Source: Fimbriimonadaceae bacterium | GTDB taxonomy: Bacteria; Armatimonadota; Fimbriimonadia; Fimbriimonadales; Fimbriimonadaceae | Direction: 5' to 3' | NCBI GenBank assembly: GCA_020849075.1 | Contig: JADLGZ010000223.1 | Location: 1 to 7,498 of the forward strand | DNA: 7,498 bases | Part shown: one piece after another, positions 1-6,607 of the stretch | Layout of the letters: each line of letters opens with the position of its first letter | Numbering within the stretch: the first letter of the stretch is position 1 | Program-made: the position numbers and the translations under genes | The notes under the pieces: model-generated | The model's database searches: none | What the model was told of the DNA's origin: nothing | Seen by the model: the letters and a program-made list of their open reading frames with translations, nothing else

Positions 1-1
1 C

Positions 2-601
2 TTTGTTGACTCGGGCTTTAACCAACCGCGCACCGATGCTCAAGCATCGGAATTTGATGGCCTAGTGGACATCGTCGGCGAGGTGCCAATAGTCCATGCT
101 TGCAATAGCGCGGGCGTCTTTCATGCTTCTAGGGAAATGCGCCAAATGGTCAGAGTCGGCATCTTTGCTTTCGGCATTGATCCCTATGATGTAACCAACG
201 GCCAATTGCGGCCCGTGCTCTCATGGAACGCACGGGTAACTGCGCTGCGCAAGGTGCCAGCGGGGGCGACCGTCAGCTATAGCGAAACGTTTTCATGCGA
301 GCGCGATACGAGGGTAGCAACCCTCGGTGTCGGGTACGGAGATGGTTATCCGCGGGCTCTTTCCAGCAAAGGTGTTGTGGCCTTTCATGGTCAACGCGCC
401 CCGATCATCGGGCTCGTGTGCATGGACCAACTCCTTGTTGATGTCACTGACCTAGATCATGTTGGGATCGGAGATGTTGCCGAGCTTATTGGCCCGAGCG
501 TGTCCGTTCGCGAGCTTGCCGAGTTGGCAGGGACAAATTGCCACGAGATTACAACCCGCATCATGGGCCGGGTGCCACGGCGATATCAGGGAAGTGGCTA
601 G
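2..601 (+). CDS. alr: Alanine racemase, C-terminal part (5' end outside window)
   Basis: PLP-dependent enzyme that interconverts L- and D-alanine and supplies D-Ala for peptidoglycan; cytoplasmic. The frame is open from base 2, so about 199 C-terminal residues of a protein usually about 360-390 long are present; the N-terminal part with the PLP-binding lysine lies outside. Visible family marks, in order: HACNSAG (family HxANSA), MVRVGI.AFGIDP (family VRxGIxLYG), the catalytic-base motif VGYGDGYPR with its Tyr codon at 335-337, VCMDQLLVDVTD with Met at 422-424, and a C-terminal RVPRRY. The GTG at 65 is internal and not the true start. The phenylalanine in AFG, where LYG is common, is a mild variation. 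The gene ends convergently on mntR, and their stop codons overlap. Identification is by motif order and is secure; which of several possible paralogues this is cannot be told. Confidence 0.93.
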   Translation, partial: FVDSGFNQPRTDAQASEFDGLVDIVGEVPIVHACNSAGVFHASREMRQMVRVGIFAFGIDPYDVTNGQLRPVLSWNARVTALRKVPAGATVSYSETFSCERDTRVATLGVGYGDGYPRALSSKGVVAFHGQRAPIIGLVCMDQLLVDVTDLDHVGIGDVAELIGPSVSVRELAELAGTNCHEITTRIMGRVPRRYQGSG

Positions 602-1011
602 ACTCGCAGGGTCTTCATTCGAGCTTGAATGGCCTGAATCGTCACGTCGCTAACGTGATGTTCGATGCCTTCTGCATCAAGCTCAGCCTGGCCTTGAGGC
701 ACTCCTAGAGAGACCAAGAAATTGACCACGGCTTCGTGTCGTACGCGGCACGCCAGGGCGAGTTCCATCCCCTTGGGGGTCAGTTGCACCGGCTTGTACG
801 GAGTGAGTTCAACGAGGCCCTCGGCCTCAAGACGGCGCAGGGACTTAAAGGCGGTCGGGTGCGCGACCCCGAGACGCCAGGCAATTTCTGTCAATTTGGC
901 GTGGCCATCTTCATCAATCAGATCCAAAATGGCTTCGACGTAGTCTTCGGCCAATTCAGCACGATGTGCATCGCGGGTTTGAATGTATCGGGCAGACTTC
1001 TGATCGCGCAC
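598..1011 (-). CDS. mntR: Manganese-responsive transcriptional regulator MntR (DtxR family)
   Basis: Mn(II)-sensing DNA-binding repressor, expected to turn off mntH when manganese is sufficient. The 137-residue protein has a winged helix-turn-helix at about residues 36-80 (LTEIAWRLGVAHPTAFKSLRRL...) and a metal-binding/dimerisation region at 88-125. Aligned by eye with B. subtilis MntR, all six Mn ligands are kept: D23 and E26 in EDYVEAI, H92 in RHEAV, and E114, E117, H118 in DAEGIEHHVS. The RDAHRAEL segment before the HTH resembles E. coli MntR, which has a longer N-terminus. The C-terminal SH3-like domain of larger DtxR proteins is absent, as usual for MntR. The GTG at 1009-1011 is the most upstream in-frame start because a stop codon lies two codons before it. 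No Shine-Dalgarno sits at normal distance. The gene is divergent from mntH, which supports the role. Confidence 0.92.
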   Translation of the reverse strand: MRDQKSARYIQTRDAHRAELAEDYVEAILDLIDEDGHAKLTEIAWRLGVAHPTAFKSLRRLEAEGLVELTPYKPVQLTPKGMELALACRVRHEAVVNFLVSLGVPQGQAELDAEGIEHHVSDVTIQAIQARMKTLRV

Positions 1012-1014
1012 TTG

Positions 1015-1032
1015 TCACCATATTAGCGGTGA
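1015..1032. repeat. Second dyad in the mntR-mntH gap, over the mntR -10
   Basis: TCACC (1015-1019) and GGTGA (1028-1032) form a perfect 5-bp inverted repeat with an 8-bp centre that contains the proposed mntR -10 TAATAT. It could be a second operator, or chance. Its arms differ from those of the 1042-1051 palindrome, so the two are unlikely to be copies of the same site. Confidence 0.25.
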
Positions 1033-1049
1033 TTCCTCCCTATTTGCAA
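1020..1049 (-). promoter_or_regulatory. Candidate sigma-70-type promoter for mntR
   Basis: On the - strand, TTGCAA (1044-1049; 4 of 6 to TTGACA) is followed after 18 bp by TAATAT (1020-1025; 4 of 6 to TATAAT). The predicted transcription start falls at about 1011-1014, at or next to the GTG start, so the mRNA would be leaderless or nearly so. The -35 lies inside the palindrome 1042-1051 and the -10 lies inside the dyad 1015-1032, which suggests autoregulation. The hexamers are only moderate matches. Confidence 0.3.
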
Positions 1050-1051
1050 AT
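1042..1051. promoter_or_regulatory. Candidate MntR operator: perfect 10-bp palindrome
   Basis: ATTTGCAAAT is a perfect inverted repeat in the 77-bp gap between divergent mntR and mntH. It contains the only TTGCAA, which can serve as a -35-like hexamer for mntR, and it lies just upstream of the extended -10 of mntH. A dimeric repressor bound here could therefore block both promoters. It does not match the published E. coli or B. subtilis MntR boxes closely, so assignment to MntR rests on position and symmetry only. Confidence 0.4.
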
Positions 1052-1054
1052 GTG

Positions 1055-1063
1055 TGCTACAAT
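1055..1063 (+). promoter_or_regulatory. Extended -10 promoter element for mntH
   Basis: TGCTACAAT matches an extended -10 (TGN followed by TACAAT, 5 of 6 to TATAAT). No good -35 hexamer lies 16-18 bp upstream, which is typical for extended -10 promoters. Transcription would start near 1070, giving a leader of about 19 bases before the mntH ATG, with an A/T-rich stretch at 1061-1072 in the melting region. It sits immediately downstream of the palindrome at 1042-1051. Confidence 0.4.
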
Positions 1064-1088
1064 AATTTTTTAGCCCAGACTACATTTA

Positions 1089-2477
1089 ATGAGCCACCAA
1101 TCGACTGAGCAATTTCGTTCCCTTCCCGAGGCGTTTCGATCAATTCCTGTACCTAAGGCGGGGTCGTGGCTACGCCGCTTCCTTGCGTTTGCGGGTCCGG
1201 GCTATCTGGTCAGCGTCGGATATATGGATCCCGGCAATTGGGGCACAGACCTAGCGGGCGGGAGCAAGTTTGGATACGCCCTTCTCTGGGTGATCCTCGC
1301 TTCGAACCTGATGGCGCAGTTCCTGCAGGTCTTGTGCGCTCGGCTTGGCCTTGTGACCGGCAAAGACCTTGCCATGGCTTGCCGCGATTACTACCCAAAA
1401 CCTGTCGCAATGGTTCTTTGGTTCTTGTGCGAGATTGCCATTATTGCTTGTGACCTTGCAGAGGTCGTTGGGGCCGCAATCGCCCTTCACTTGCTGTTCG
1501 GCATACCTCTGCTTTACGGCGTCGTCATCACGGCTGCCGATGTCCTCCTCCTGCTCGCCCTGATGAGGTTTGGCTTTCGGAAAATTGAAGCCATCGTTGT
1601 GGTTTTAGTGGCCACCGTATTCGGCTGCTTCGCCGCCCAGATGTGGATGGCGGGCCCGGATTGGGGTGGAGTGGTTAAGGGCATGTTTGTTCCCAGCTTG
1701 CCGGGGAACGAGGCCTTGCTGATTTCGCTCGGAATCCTGGGAGCGACCGTTATGCCCCACAACCTCTATTTGCACAGTAGCATCGTCCAAACCCGCCACC
1801 CTCAGGAAGGAGCGAAAGGCCTAGATGAGGCGATCAAGTTCAATACGGTAGATACCATCGTTGCTTTGAGCCTCGCGTTTTTCGTGAATGCGGCCATCTT
1901 GATCCTAGCTGCTGCGGTCTTCTGGAAGACGGGCACGGTCATCGAGGAGATCGGTGATGCCCACAAGCTACTGACCGGCGTCTTGGGCGGGGCAAGCGCA
2001 ACGGTCTTTGCGGTTGCGTTATTGGCATCTGGTCAAAGCAGCACCATCACCGGGACTCTTGCGGGCCAGATCGTAATGGAGGGTTTTCTGCGGATCAAGG
2101 TCAAACCCTGGGTTCGTCGTCTCCTCACGAGGAGTCTTGCGATTATCCCTGCGCTGATCTTGATTCATTCCAGTGGCGGCAAGGAAACGGTTCAGCTCTT
2201 GGTGCTATCTCAGGTCGTCCTCTCGATGCAACTTCCCTTTGCGATCTTCCCCTTGGTCGCCTTTACGACCAACAAGGCGAAGATGGGAGCCTACGCCAAT
2301 AGGCCGTGGGCCGCGTGGGTCGGGTTTGCAATCGCAACGGTCATTTCAGGCTTGAACATCTGGTTACTTGACCAGACCGTCGGGCGCCAATGGGTCGTTG
2401 GAGGGCTTGCTGTGATGGCACTCTTCGCTGCTTGGGTGAAGTTTATCTACGGTCCCAAGCAGTCAGTGCCAACGTAG
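1089..2477 (+). CDS. mntH: NRAMP-family manganese/divalent metal transporter MntH
   Basis: Inner-membrane, proton-coupled importer of Mn(II) and possibly Fe(II). The 462-residue protein is strongly hydrophobic with the spacing of about 11 membrane helices. The metal-site motifs are intact: DPGN at residues 47-50 in the first helix and ATVMPHN at 219-225 in the sixth. D47, N50, A219, M222 and H224 correspond to the metal-site and conserved His residues of the Deinococcus NRAMP. Also seen are the CDLAEVVG helix (121-128), the ASGQSSTITGTLAGQ segment (313-327) and QLPFAIFPL (381-389). The soluble N-terminal segment of about 30 residues contains SLPEAFRSIPVPK, which I recall from other NRAMP proteins. 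The ATG at 1089 has no evident Shine-Dalgarno. The gene is divergent from mntR, so Mn-dependent repression is expected; its end overlaps serS by 31 bp. Family certain; Mn preference is inferred from the MPH motif and neighbour. Confidence 0.94.
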   Translation: MSHQSTEQFRSLPEAFRSIPVPKAGSWLRRFLAFAGPGYLVSVGYMDPGNWGTDLAGGSKFGYALLWVILASNLMAQFLQVLCARLGLVTGKDLAMACRDYYPKPVAMVLWFLCEIAIIACDLAEVVGAAIALHLLFGIPLLYGVVITAADVLLLLALMRFGFRKIEAIVVVLVATVFGCFAAQMWMAGPDWGGVVKGMFVPSLPGNEALLISLGILGATVMPHNLYLHSSIVQTRHPQEGAKGLDEAIKFNTVDTIVALSLAFFVNAAILILAAAVFWKTGTVIEEIGDAHKLLTGVLGGASATVFAVALLASGQSSTITGTLAGQIVMEGFLRIKVKPWVRRLLTRSLAIIPALILIHSSGGKETVQLLVLSQVVLSMQLPFAIFPLVAFTTNKAKMGAYANRPWAAWVGFAIATVISGLNIWLLDQTVGRQWVVGGLAVMALFAAWVKFIYGPKQSVPT

Positions 2478-3721
2478 CGACGGAGAGGGTCGGGAATCTC
2501 GACCGTTCCATCGGCCCGCTGGTAGGTCTCAAGAAGGGCCGAGAAAAGCCTTGGAGTGGCCAAACCAGAACCGTTCAGGATATGTACAAACTCGGTTGGC
2601 CCGCCCTGCTCTCGCTTGAAACGAATGCGCGCCCTCCGGGCTTGGTAAGCCTCAAAGTTGGTCACGCTACTGATCTCCAAGTACCGTCCAACACCTGGGG
2701 ACCAGACCTCCAAATCGTAGCACTTGCAACCCTTCTCGCCCATATCGCCGGCGCAAAGCAGAACAACTCGATAATGGAGCCCTAGGTTTTGGAGGACCTG
2801 CTCGGCATCGGCGAGCATGGATTCGTGTTCATCGTAGCTGGTTTCCGGCAAACAGAACTTGACCAACTCCACCTTATCGAATTGATGAATTCTGAGGAGC
2901 CCTCGCGTATCCTTGCCCGCCGCCCCGGCTTCGCGCCGGAAGCAGGCTGAATACGCCGCGTACTTTATCGGTAACTGCCAGACCTCCAAGATTTCATCGC
3001 GGTGAACATTTGTGACCGGAACCTCGGCGGTGGGAATCAAATACAAATTGTCCTGCGTTTTATAGAGGTCCTCTTCAAACTTCGGCAAATTGCCCGTCCC
3101 AATGAGGGACTCCGCATTCACGAGGTAGGGCGGATAGACTTCGCTATAACCCCTCTCTTCGGTCTGGAAGTCAATCATGTAGCTAATGAGGGCTCGCTGT
3201 AACCGCGCACCCATGCCCGTGAAGACCGGGAATCCGCTCCCGCTAATCTTTGCGCCGGCGGGGAAATCAAGGAGCTTCAGGCTCTCGCCGAGCTCCCAAT
3301 GCGGCTTTGGCTCAAAGTCAAAATCTGGCTTCTCGCCCCATTCCCGAACCACCAAATTATCGTCCGCGTCCTTCCCGTCTGGAACACTCTCGTGCGGGAG
3401 GTTGGGGAACTGCAACTCTAGCATTGTCATGTGCTCCTCCAACTCTCGTTCTCGGCTCTCTAAGTTCTGAATCTGCTCTTTGAGTTGGCCCGTCTCGGCC
3501 TTGGCCAATTCCGCTTCATCCCGCTTGCCCTGTCCCATGAGAATGCCAATGGCTTTGCTCTTTTCGTTCATGGCCTTTCGCAGCTCATCCAGCTGGGCCT
3601 TTAGGGATCGGAACTCGCCATCAGCGACGAGAAACTCATGGGCAGGCACTTCGACCCCCTTCCTACGAGCCTGGGCGACAACAAAATCCATCTGCTCGCG
3701 GAGCAGCTTTCGGTCTAGCAT
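2447..3721 (-). CDS. serS: Seryl-tRNA synthetase
   Basis: Class II aminoacyl-tRNA synthetase that charges tRNA-Ser (and tRNA-Sec where present) with serine. The 424 residues match the bacterial family length. The N-terminal tRNA-binding coiled coil spans about residues 30-105 and is rich in Lys/Glu/Leu. The catalytic core shows TAEVPVTN (231-238, serine/ATP pocket), motif 2 FRREAGAAGKDTRG (261-274) with RIHQFDKVE (277-285), YDLEVW (335-340), ISSVTNFEAYQARR (350-363), and motif 3 NGSGLATPR (383-391) with its Arg. The C-terminus, IPDPLRRYVG, is a typical SerRS ending, so the overlap with the mntH tail is real and not caused by a readthrough extension. The ATG at 3719-3721 lacks a purine-rich ribosome site. 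The gene lies 24 bp after the lipoprotein gene in the same direction, probably as the last gene of the lon cluster. Confidence 0.96.
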   Translation of the reverse strand: MLDRKLLREQMDFVVAQARRKGVEVPAHEFLVADGEFRSLKAQLDELRKAMNEKSKAIGILMGQGKRDEAELAKAETGQLKEQIQNLESRERELEEHMTMLELQFPNLPHESVPDGKDADDNLVVREWGEKPDFDFEPKPHWELGESLKLLDFPAGAKISGSGFPVFTGMGARLQRALISYMIDFQTEERGYSEVYPPYLVNAESLIGTGNLPKFEEDLYKTQDNLYLIPTAEVPVTNVHRDEILEVWQLPIKYAAYSACFRREAGAAGKDTRGLLRIHQFDKVELVKFCLPETSYDEHESMLADAEQVLQNLGLHYRVVLLCAGDMGEKGCKCYDLEVWSPGVGRYLEISSVTNFEAYQARRARIRFKREQGGPTEFVHILNGSGLATPRLFSALLETYQRADGTVEIPDPLRRYVGTDCLGP

Positions 3722-3741
3722 TGAGGAGATTGTACTCGGGT

Positions 3742-3755
3742 GGCCCTATGGGGCC
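3742..3755 (-). repeat. Small GC-rich inverted repeat at the lipoprotein stop/serS gap
   Basis: GGCCC and GGGCC flank a 4-base loop and form a perfect 5-bp stem. The stem covers the stop codon of the upstream lipoprotein gene (3746-3748) and the start of the 24-bp gap before serS. No T-run follows on the - strand, so it is not an intrinsic terminator. It might mildly affect coupling or RNA processing, or be chance. Confidence 0.25.
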
Positions 3756-4168
3756 TTGCCAGTAAACCCACCGTAGGTCCGCCCGTTCCGGACAATGACC
3801 CAATCGGCGATCATGTCGGTTCCGGTTTCGACAACGCCGCCCCTAGGGACGCCCCGAAGGACAATAGGACGCTCGGACAAGTTCCCTCGGATGCGATCGC
3901 CCCGAAGGACGGGATTGTTGAGCCAAAGAAGTTCGGCCTCGTCATTGCCACAGGGAATATAGGCCCGAACTCGGAAGCGCTCACCCTTGCGACTTCTCAG
4001 TTGATCCAAGAAGTAAGCCCGACTCATGGAGGCGGCTTCATGGGCGGCCTTGGCCTCGCTGATCAGCACGACCTCTGGTGGAGGAGGTGGATCATGTAAG
4101 TGCATCAGTGCGCATCCGCCTTGCGAAAGCGCCAAGCCTACAAACAGAACCCATTTAGCCCAAGCCAT
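3746..4168 (-). CDS. Putative lipoprotein with DUF2314-like domain
   Basis: Function unknown. From the ATG at 4166-4168 the protein has 140 residues. It begins with a short basic/hydrophobic signal (MAWAKWVLFVGLALSQGGC) whose Cys19 fits a lipoprotein signal peptide, although Gln at -3 is atypical for a lipobox. Next comes a proline run (PPPPP, 27-31). Residues about 62-137 look like DUF2314: ERFRVRAYIP, then EAELLWLNN (78-86), then GNLSERPIVLRGVPRG, then DMIADWVIVRNGRTYGGFTG (118-137). The order of 'E..W', 'G.l...P', 'DW..v..G..yGG' is the family pattern as I recall it. A GTG nine codons upstream (4193-4195) would also be in frame. I prefer the ATG because AGAGGG (4174-4179) precedes it and the signal peptide then has normal length. 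The gene sits 36 bp after lon and 24 bp before serS, probably co-transcribed with both. Being an envelope protein is an inference. Confidence 0.72.
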   Translation of the reverse strand: MAWAKWVLFVGLALSQGGCALMHLHDPPPPPEVVLISEAKAAHEAASMSRAYFLDQLRSRKGERFRVRAYIPCGNDEAELLWLNNPVLRGDRIRGNLSERPIVLRGVPRGGVVETGTDMIADWVIVRNGRTYGGFTGKAP

Positions 4169-4204
4169 ACATGCCCTCTGCAGGGGATATTCCACAAGCG
4201 ACAG

Positions 4205-6607
4205 CTAGGAAAATGCTAGTTTCAAGACCTCTTCGGCCCGTGAAACGTAGTGAATCTTCAGGCTTTCCCGCACTTCTTGCGGGACTTCGTGCAAGACGTC
4301 GCGTTTGTTGTCCTTGGGCAGAATCAAGAGGTGGACGCCCGCTCGATGGGCCGCCAACACCTTCTCCTTTATCCCGCCAACGGGCAACACTTGCCCGGTC
4401 AATGTGAGTTCCCCCGTCATGGCCAGCCTGGGCTTGGGGGTGCGATGGGCGAGAAGGCCAAGGAGAGCAACGAACATCGCCAACCCAGCGCTCGGGCCAT
4501 CCTTGGGTACGGCTCCCGCGGGGACGTGGACATGGATCTCTTGTTGTTCTGTAGGCTGAAGGTCCACCCGTAGTGGCTGAGAGTGCGACTTGATGAAGCC
4601 GAGGGCGGCTGAGACGCTCTCCTTCATGACATCTCCTAGCTGGCCTGTAATGGTCAGGCCTCCCTTTCCCGGCATGATGGCGGCCTCAATGAAGAGAACG
4701 TCGCCTCCAACGGGTGTCCATGCCAACCCCATCGCCATACCGGGGCGCAAGGGGCGCTCCGCGACCTCATCGCGAAGGTACTTGGGGGGGCCCAGCGCTT
4801 CCTCGACCAACTTCTTGCTCACTTTCACCTTGGCCCGGCGGCCCTCGGCAAACTGACGGGTGACTTTGCGGACAATGCTCCCGATTGTTCGTTCAAGGCT
4901 CCGCACGCCGGCTTCCCGCGTGTAACTGGCGATTACTTCCCTCAGGACTGCCTCGGGGAACTCAATCTTGCTAGACGACAAGCCATGCTCTTCGACCTGT
5001 TTCGGAACCAGGTGTCGGCGGGCTATCTCAAACTTCTCGTTTTCCGTGTAGCTCTCGACTTCGATAACTTCCATACGATCGCGCAGAGCGGCGGGGATTG
5101 TGTCCATCCGGTTCGCAGTGGCAATGAAAAAAGTCTTACCGAGGTCAAAGGGAACGTCGAGGTAGTGATCTCGGAACGCATGGTTTTGCTCGGGGTCCAA
5201 TACTTCGAGCAAGGCGCTGGATGGGTCGCCGCGAAAGTCACTTGAGAGCTTGTCAATTTCATCAAGGACAAACACCGGATTGTTGGATTCCGCGCGCCGC
5301 AGGTTCTGGATAATCTGCCCGGGCATGGCCCCAACATAGGTCCGGCGATGCCCCCTGATCTCCGCTTCATCGCGCATCCCGCCGAGCGATATTCGAACGA
5401 ACTTGCGTCCCATTGCCTCGGCGATGGACCGCCCGAGAGACGTCTTTCCAACGCCCGGAGGGCCCACAAAGCAAAGAATGGGTTGACGAATGCGCCCTTC
5501 GCTCTTCACCTTTCGGACTGCGAGGAACTCGATGATTCGGTCCTTGGCGAGGGCTAGGCCGAAGTGGTCGCGGTTCAGTTCGGCCTGGACCTCCGCAAGG
5601 TCAAGATGATCTTCCGTGCTCCGCTCCCATGGCAAGGCGGCCATGGTCTCGAGGTAAGTTCTCGCAACCGCATGCTCGGGTGAGTGAGGGCTGATTCGGC
5701 GCAAGCGCTCTAGTTCACGGTTGATTTCGGGCCACGCGCTTTCCGGTAAACCCGACTCCGCCATCCGGTCGCGCAAGTTGTCCAGTTCCTCTTCCCAGTC
5801 CCCAAACTCACCGAGTTCTCGTTGAATAGCCTTCATTTGCTCTCGCAGGTAGTGATCTCGCTGGGAACGGCTGAGTTCAGACGATACTTCCTCGTGGACC
5901 TTGGAGGTCAATTCGAGCACCCGGACTTCTTTGTTCAGTATGTTGAGGAGCCCTTTCTGGCGCTCTAGGAGGGGGACCGTCTCTAAAATGCGTTGCTTCT
6001 CTTCCGGCGCAACCTGGAGGTGCGCCGCCACAAGGTCGGCCATCGTATTGGGCTCGGCTACGGCTTGGGAAAGATTACGGAGCTCATCCGGTAGCGCCGG
6101 CGACAAGAGAACCGCTTGCTCGAACATGCTGGCGATGGAACGACGCATGGCTTCGGCTTCGTCTTCTTGACCATCTTCAATGGCCGGTTCTTCGACCACC
6201 TCGATCTTGACCTGCATGAAGGGCTTTGTTTGTAGGACCTCATTCACTCGGAACCGGGAGAGCCCCTGCACGATCAGCCTAGTCGCATCTGGCATCTTGA
6301 CCAAGGTCCGGATGATAGCTACACATCCGAAGCTGTAGAGATCTTCGACCCCCAATTCATCGGCAAATGGAGATCGTTGGGTGAGGACGGCAACCATTCG
6401 ATCTTGAGCGACGCTTGCGTCGATCGCTTCAACACTGGATTGGCGGGAAACGCTCAGCGGAGCAATCAGGGTCGGGAAGATCACAGACTCGCGCAAAGGC
6501 AAGACGGGTAGAACCGCTGGAATGGCGGGAGATTCAACTATTTGTGCTTCGTCAACCAACACTGACGCAGACTCTGATTCCGGCTTGTTGGGTAACTTAT
6601 TGGGCAT
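4205..6607 (-). CDS. lon: ATP-dependent protease Lon (LonA type)
   Basis: Cytoplasmic AAA+ serine protease that degrades misfolded and regulatory proteins. From the ATG at 6605-6607 it has 800 residues, close to E. coli Lon (784). Domains in order: a low-complexity N-terminal tail of about 30 residues; the LON substrate-binding domain starting at LPVLPLRESVIFP (about 33-45); a coiled-coil linker (about 235-305, SRSQRDHYLREQMKAIQREL); the AAA+ module with Walker A GPPGVGKTS (382-390) and Walker B FVLDEIDK (446-453); and the protease domain with the catalytic Ser706 in PKDGPSAG and Lys749 in GGIKEK, 43 residues apart as in E. coli. There is no transmembrane insert as in LonB. A TTG at 6644-6646 would add 13 residues. 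I prefer the ATG because GGAG lies nine bases before it and alignment to the family starts after it. It is the first gene of a - strand cluster with the lipoprotein and serS. Confidence 0.96.
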   Translation of the reverse strand: MPNKLPNKPESESASVLVDEAQIVESPAIPAVLPVLPLRESVIFPTLIAPLSVSRQSSVEAIDASVAQDRMVAVLTQRSPFADELGVEDLYSFGCVAIIRTLVKMPDATRLIVQGLSRFRVNEVLQTKPFMQVKIEVVEEPAIEDGQEDEAEAMRRSIASMFEQAVLLSPALPDELRNLSQAVAEPNTMADLVAAHLQVAPEEKQRILETVPLLERQKGLLNILNKEVRVLELTSKVHEEVSSELSRSQRDHYLREQMKAIQRELGEFGDWEEELDNLRDRMAESGLPESAWPEINRELERLRRISPHSPEHAVARTYLETMAALPWERSTEDHLDLAEVQAELNRDHFGLALAKDRIIEFLAVRKVKSEGRIRQPILCFVGPPGVGKTSLGRSIAEAMGRKFVRISLGGMRDEAEIRGHRRTYVGAMPGQIIQNLRRAESNNPVFVLDEIDKLSSDFRGDPSSALLEVLDPEQNHAFRDHYLDVPFDLGKTFFIATANRMDTIPAALRDRMEVIEVESYTENEKFEIARRHLVPKQVEEHGLSSSKIEFPEAVLREVIASYTREAGVRSLERTIGSIVRKVTRQFAEGRRAKVKVSKKLVEEALGPPKYLRDEVAERPLRPGMAMGLAWTPVGGDVLFIEAAIMPGKGGLTITGQLGDVMKESVSAALGFIKSHSQPLRVDLQPTEQQEIHVHVPAGAVPKDGPSAGLAMFVALLGLLAHRTPKPRLAMTGELTLTGQVLPVGGIKEKVLAAHRAGVHLLILPKDNKRDVLHEVPQEVRESLKIHYVSRAEEVLKLAFS

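Noticed and set aside
1061..1072. A/T-rich run before mntH considered as a terminator tail or riboswitch end
   Set aside because: No GC-rich stem precedes it and the leader is too short for a Mn riboswitch; it fits a promoter melting region better.
2488..2504. Inverted repeat GGTCG-N7-CGACC just after the mntH stop, considered as a terminator
   Set aside because: The stem is only 5 bp, lies inside the serS coding region and has no T-run on either strand.
2390..2785. 131-codon + strand frame running past the mntH stop over the serS end
   Set aside because: It is a different frame from mntH, lies opposite conserved SerRS motif 3, and resembles no family.
3729..3734. TACAAT on the - strand just before serS, considered as an internal promoter
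   Set aside because: No -35 match at 16-18 bp and no extended -10 TG; the 24-bp gap to the preceding gene makes co-transcription the simpler reading.
3851..3910. 12-bp direct repeat GCCCCGAAGGAC at 3851-3862 and 3899-3910
   Set aside because: Both copies are in the same frame of the lipoprotein gene and encode VLRG twice within its domain, so it is best explained by coding sequence and not a mobile or regulatory repeat.
3740..4099. 119-codon + strand frame opposite the lipoprotein gene
   Set aside because: The - strand frame has a signal peptide, a DUF2314-like pattern and operon-like spacing; the + frame has none of these.
5023..5469. 148-codon alternative frame on the - strand inside lon
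   Set aside because: It is the +1 shadow of the Lon AAA+ region, where Walker A/B motifs and the rest of the domain read through without interruption.
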